Shown here: one piece after another, positions 62,094 through 64,000 of the stretch
Layout: each line of letters begins with the position of its first letter
Position numbering within the stretch: the stretch's first letter is position 1
NCBI RefSeq assembly: GCF_002724055.1
Contig: NZ_BDQY01000014.1
Span: forward strand, 22,257-86,256
Reading direction: 5' to 3'
Length of the DNA stretch: 64,000 nt
Origin: Tepidibacter mesophilus
GTDB lineage: Bacteria > Bacillota > Clostridia > Peptostreptococcales > Peptostreptococcaceae
Made by a program: the position numbers and the translations under genes
Notes under the pieces: generated by a model
Told to the model about the DNA's origin: nothing
What the model saw: only the letters and a program-made list of their open reading frames with translations
The model's database searches: none

Positions 62094-62290
62094 CGCTCGG
62101 ATGAAGGTAGTAGGATTAAAACTGTTACTGGACGAACCTCTGGAGAGACTCTATTTAGAGCACCGAAGGGGAAAAGTTGGTTAAATATAATTTTTAATCA
62201 GCCAAACTCTCAGGTAAAAGGACAGGGGATATATCTAAGTTGATGATATATTTCAAACCAGAGGCCAAATCATATTGATTTGGCTTTTAT
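62094..62290 (+). promoter_or_regulatory. Glycine riboswitch with downstream terminator
   Basis: One full aptamer is visible: CTCTGGAGAGACTC, CACCGAAGGGG, and CTCTCAGGTAAAAGGACAGG match the conserved GGAGAGA, ACCGAAGG and CUCUCAGG-AAAAGGACAG cores. The 5' part 62094-62136 may be a ghost-aptamer or linker. A terminator (GCCAAATCA-TAT-TGATTTGGCTTTT, 62264-62288) follows. CCTCTGG at 62137 (P1 side) is also complementary to CCAGAGG at 62258, an antiterminator candidate. This arrangement predicts glycine-induced termination. Confidence 0.9.
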
Positions 62291-62350
62291 TATATCCTTA
62301 TAAAAACAGAGACGAATTAAATTTAATATAAAAATAAGGGAGATGTTTTT

Positions 62351-63376
62351 ATGAAGATGTTTTTAAGTGATAATAATTCAGGAGTACACCCTAAGATTAT
62401 AGAGGCTATGGTGAAAGCAAATGAAGAACATGTTTTTCCTTACGGCAATGATGTATATACAAAAAAAGCTGAATTAAAGTTTAAAGAATTATTTGGAGAA
62501 AATATAGATGTATATTTTGTATTAAACGGAACAGCAGCTAATGTTATAGGCTTAAGTGCTGCTTTAAGATCTTATGAAAGTATTATATGTACAGATAGTG
62601 CTCACATAAATGGTGATGAATGTGGAGCTGTAGAAAAATTTACTGGTTCAAAATTGTTGCAAGTACCTAATTCTAATGGAAAAATATCAATAGATGATAT
62701 AGAAAAAATGCTTAAATTGAAAGGGAATTACCATAGAACCCAGCCAAAAATGATTTCTATAAGTCAATGTAGTGAATTTGGAACAGTATATACTGTAGAG
62801 GAAATAAAAGAAATATCAAAGTTTGCTCATGAAAATGATTTATATTTACATGTAGATGGATCTAGAATCTCAAATGCAGCTGTTTCTCTTAATACTAATT
62901 TGAAAGAAATGATAACTGAAGCTGGCGTGGATATATTATCGTTTGGAGGAACTAAGAATGGGCTTATGTTTGGTGAAGCTATACTTATTTTAAATCCGAA
63001 TATAAGTGAAGATCTTAAATATATAAGAAAACAAGGAATGCAGCTGATTTCGAAAATGAGATATATATCTGCTCAATTTATAGAATACTTAGAAAATGAT
63101 TTGTATTATAAAAATGCTAAACAAGCGAATGATATGGCTTCGTTATTAGAAAATGAACTGAAAAATATAAAACAAATAAAAATTACTTATCCTGTTCAAT
63201 CGAATATGGTATTTATGAAAATACCTAAAGATGTTATAAAATATATTGAAAATAAATATGAATTTTATACAATAGATGAAAATGAAGGATTAATAAGAAT
63301 TGTAACATCATTCGATACTACAGAAAAAGATATAGAAAATTTTGTTAATGATATTAAACTGGGATTAAAAATTTAA
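62351..63376 (+). CDS. ltaE: Low-specificity L-threonine aldolase
   Basis: A 341-residue PLP enzyme of the beta-eliminating-lyase fold that cleaves L-threonine (or allo-threonine) to glycine and acetaldehyde. It has 'FLSDNNSGVHPKIIEAM', 'FVLNGTAANVIGLSAAL', 'HVDGSRISNAA' and PLP lysine in 'SFGGTKNGLMFGEA'. The length matches the family. The AAGGGAGATG site is 7 nt before the ATG. Its leader contains a glycine riboswitch and terminator, consistent with product-dependent repression of a glycine-forming enzyme. Confidence 0.94.
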   Translation: MKMFLSDNNSGVHPKIIEAMVKANEEHVFPYGNDVYTKKAELKFKELFGENIDVYFVLNGTAANVIGLSAALRSYESIICTDSAHINGDECGAVEKFTGSKLLQVPNSNGKISIDDIEKMLKLKGNYHRTQPKMISISQCSEFGTVYTVEEIKEISKFAHENDLYLHVDGSRISNAAVSLNTNLKEMITEAGVDILSFGGTKNGLMFGEAILILNPNISEDLKYIRKQGMQLISKMRYISAQFIEYLENDLYYKNAKQANDMASLLENELKNIKQIKITYPVQSNMVFMKIPKDVIKYIENKYEFYTIDENEGLIRIVTSFDTTEKDIENFVNDIKLGLKI

Positions 63377-63484
63377 TATTTATACAAGAAAAATTATCTG
63401 TTTAAGGTAGAAATGAACATGGATTGATACTTTAAGATTTTCATCTGTAATTATTAACATTAATAAATTTTGCAACATTAATAG

Positions 63485-63546
63485 AAACTCCACTTTATGT
63501 AATTTAATCTTAATATAGATTATTTCACAAAAAGTGGAGTTTTTTA
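63485..63546. terminator. Terminator between threonine aldolase and the HMA-like gene
   Basis: AAACTCCACTTT ... AAAGTGGAGTTTTTT, with an inner TAATCT/AGATTA stem. It is placed to serve both convergent genes. Confidence 0.75.
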
Positions 63547-63564
63547 TTTAAGTACAGATGTTAA

Positions 63565-63789
63565 TTACTTAAGGTAGTTACCGTCCTTAAGTTTTTGTTG
63601 AATTTGATTTGATGAAACTTGTCCTTCGTTATAATCAACTGTTACTGTATTTTCTATAGGGTCAACTCTTACTGCATTAACCCCACCAAGACTATGAATA
63701 TCGTCAGTTAAAGATTTTGCAACAGATTTCAAATTATCATTATCTTTAAGAGAATTATTTAATTTGAATTTTTCAGCTTTCATTTTCAT
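63565..63789 (-). CDS. Small HMA-like protein lacking the metal-binding CxxC
   Basis: The start at 63789 follows GGAGGTGG on the minus strand, giving 74 residues. The pattern 'LKSVAKSLTDDIHSLGGVNAVRVDPIENTVTV...QIQQKLKDGNY' matches the beta-alpha-beta-beta-alpha-beta heavy-metal-associated fold, but the N-terminal loop lacks the CxxC that binds copper. Clostridia often carry such CxxC-less paralogues; their function is unknown. An in-frame ATG at 63819 lies upstream of the ribosome site and is less likely. Confidence 0.8.
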   Translation of the reverse strand: MKMKAEKFKLNNSLKDNDNLKSVAKSLTDDIHSLGGVNAVRVDPIENTVTVDYNEGQVSSNQIQQKLKDGNYLK

Positions 63790-63929
63790 AAAATCCACCT
63801 CCAAATATAGTATTAACATCTAATCATAAAATATTTATTGAATTTAAAAATATTCTATAAATAATAGGTAATACTATAATAGTGCAGTTTTGCTTGAAAT
63901 TTTTTACAGTTACATAGCTAACGGAATTC

Positions 63930-64000
63930 CTATGCAATTTTCAGAGTTTCAAAAATTTTATTAATAGGTTCACCTTTTATTGCAGCATTGTAAATATTAA
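63930..64000 (-). CDS. C-terminal fragment of a gene entering from the right edge
   Basis: The minus-strand frame is open from the window edge and ends TAG at 63930-63932. It codes 'NIYNAAIKGEPINKIFETLK' followed by IA. The composition looks coding, but 22 residues are too few to name a family. 63790-63929 holds the HMA-like gene's upstream region and nothing else I can support. Confidence 0.4.
   Translation of the reverse strand, partial: NIYNAAIKGEPINKIFETLKIA

Noticed and set aside
62058..62243. A 61-residue open frame before threonine aldolase
   Set aside because: It lies exactly over the glycine riboswitch, has no ribosome site and its sequence is constrained by RNA structure.

Overview
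The window is very AT-rich. Its genes start from strong AGGAGG-type ribosome sites, often with TTG or GTG starts, and end at compact hairpin terminators. Gene content is that of an anaerobic endospore-forming Clostridia: a clostridial type IV pilus cluster, a Spo0E-like phosphatase, lysine 2,3-aminomutase with beta-lysine acetyltransferase, RNase J, PyrB plus PyrI, and SEC-C and DUF421 proteins. It most resembles Peptostreptococcaceae (Clostridioides, Paraclostridium and relatives). That placement is inference from gene content. No rRNA, tRNA, CRISPR array or intact transposon was seen.

Layout. 1-10.6 kb: the 3' part of a type IV pilus operon (pilM cut by the window edge, pilN, a long pilO, two class-III prepilins around a PilX-like giant, and a secreted SdrD/VWA/PA14 protein that may be the pilus-tip adhesin). 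10.9-17 kb: SEC-C/HTH protein, small unknown genes, a Cache chemoreceptor, a 58-residue Spo0E-like gene and a COG2509 flavoprotein. 17-21.3 kb: Na/Pi cotransporter behind TTAACA (Pho-box-like) repeats, a nitrilase-family amidase and pgi. 21.6-26.4 kb: GlcNAc operon (RAT/terminator, antiterminator, EIICB, nagA, nagB, EIIA). 26.4-33 kb: EamA and YkvI transporters, a two-component system, a DEAD-box helicase behind a structured leader, and an L,D-transpeptidase. 33.2-37 kb: bioYBDA behind a BirA-type palindrome. 37-41.7 kb: AlaX-like protein (minus strand), RNase J, LysM protein. 41.7-43.3 kb: pyrBI with two PyrR-binding loops. 43.4-49.8 kb: osmoadaptation (ablB-ablA, a UPF0316 protein, OpuC-type ABC system). 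50-53.2 kb: HutD-like and DUF421 proteins and a decayed sulfonate/nitrate-type ABC operon. 53.2-60.3 kb: secreted and surface proteins separated by degenerate repeats and gene remnants. 60.3-64 kb: AAA/PD-(D/E)XK protein, threonine aldolase under a glycine riboswitch, a small HMA-like protein and an edge fragment.

Regulation is unusually legible here: RAT antitermination, BirA operator, PyrR attenuation plus a second PyrR loop at the pyrB start, glycine riboswitch, candidate Pho boxes, and an operator-like palindrome on the ablB promoter. The most novel-looking items are the VWA/PA14 protein ending the pilin operon, the nested stem-loop leader of the DEAD-box helicase, a three-copy two-box dispersed motif, and GC-rich hairpin patches near 40.0 and 57.2 kb that match nothing I can name.
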